Source: an uncultured Collinsella sp. (GTDB lineage Bacteria; Actinomycetota; Coriobacteriia; Coriobacteriales; Coriobacteriaceae). From it: a stretch of 59,826 nucleotides of DNA. The notes below the pieces were generated by a model that was given only the letters and a program-made list of their open reading frames with translations, did no database searches and was not told the origin of the DNA. A program made the position numbers and the translations under genes. This document shows positions 59,594 through 59,826 of this stretch, one piece after another; the first letter of the stretch is position 1; each line of letters starts with the position of its first letter. The stretch lies in the NCBI GenBank assembly GCA_958452935.1, contig CAUDVX010000010.1, positions 1 through 59,826 on the forward strand, read 5' to 3'.

Positions 59594-59655
59594 GATTCCC
59601 CTTCCCCGCCACCTTGACTTGATAAGGACCTCTGCAAAGGGGTCCTTTTCTTTTA
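59594..59655 (+). repeat. Direct repeat: tRNA-Phe 3' end plus terminator, copy 2 (no tRNA body)
   Basis: Differs from copy 1 by one extra C. The tRNA 5' part is absent. The 124 bp between the copies is GC-rich, hairpin-forming (AAACGC/GCGTTT, GGCGC/GCGCC) and includes an inverted T-arm-like sequence (GGTTCGATTCC on the minus strand). Past the copy, GCATCCCG and CGGGATGC form another small inverted repeat (about 59679-59707); no gene is seen to the window end. Confidence 0.85.
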
Positions 59656-59826
59656 CCGAGGGCTCCTGCGGAAACTGCATCCCGGAATAAAGCCTCAAAG
59701 CGGGATGCGCGGATTCCGTCTGCCCGGACATTCCTCCCACTTTTGCGCCACTTTGTAGACCGTTCGGTCGCCTGTCCGCACGCGCGGGTATACTCAAAAC
59801 GATACTTTTCCTATGCAATACGATGC

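Overview
The window is a stretch of bacterial chromosome with high GC, dense strong ribosome-binding sites, and a gene set that fits a gut actinobacterium of the class Coriobacteriia, most likely Collinsella. This is inferred from gene content and style (several HutC/UTRA GntR regulators, mannose-family PTS with sugar-amine deglycases, Tad pili without an outer-membrane secretin), not from a marker gene. About 50 protein genes, two tRNAs, one T-box riboswitch and an unusually rich set of intergenic palindromes are visible.

Layout. 1-7.3 kb: HAD phosphatase, YitT membrane protein, GntR regulator, a highly structured intergenic region, recQ, a second GntR regulator and an FrlB-like SIS deglycase. 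7.4-12.4 kb: lactate-type dehydrogenase (minus), metA (plus), an AbiEi/DUF559-like nuclease gene bracketed by direct repeats, 5-formyl-THF cyclo-ligase and a HicAB toxin-antitoxin pair (minus). 12.6-17.6 kb: a large zinc-ribbon/YD-repeat surface protein and an M16C metalloprotease. 17.9-22.6 kb: a complete GntR + mannose-family PTS (EIIA, B, C, D) + SIS deglycase operon, best read as uptake and cleavage of a glycated amine such as fructoselysine. 23.0-28.9 kb: an AlbA/Schlafen-type regulator behind a duplicated operator array, an unknown gene, a divergent Sau3AI-type restriction-modification pair and a DUF5710 protein. 29.2-37.9 kb: tRNA-Val, an EamA transporter, glmM, an M32 carboxypeptidase, and T-box-controlled pheS-pheT. 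38.0-42.9 kb: a nickel/cobalt ECF transporter behind a NikR-like inverted repeat, a phospholipase C-like protein and a second nuclease-like orphan. 43.3-49.3 kb: pyruvate kinase, a P-type Ca2+-ATPase with a leader that hides its ribosome-binding site, and rsgA. 49.6-59.2 kb: a complete Tad/Flp pilus operon (cpaB, tadZ, tadA, tadB, tadC, several prepilin-like genes, DUF192). The window ends with tRNA-Phe and a partial duplication of its 3' end and terminator.

The least ordinary material lies between the genes: (i) at least seven unrelated sequence families of long hairpins, several present twice, one showing a nested insertion flanked by a 12-bp direct repeat, which suggests they can move; (ii) a roughly 98-nt, three-stem structured element at 3109-3206; (iii) two copies of a three-box GAGAGATA operator with identical 18/13-bp spacing upstream of the AlbA-type gene; (iv) the hairpin covering the Ca2+-ATPase ribosome-binding site. 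All function calls are from reading motifs; no database search was possible.
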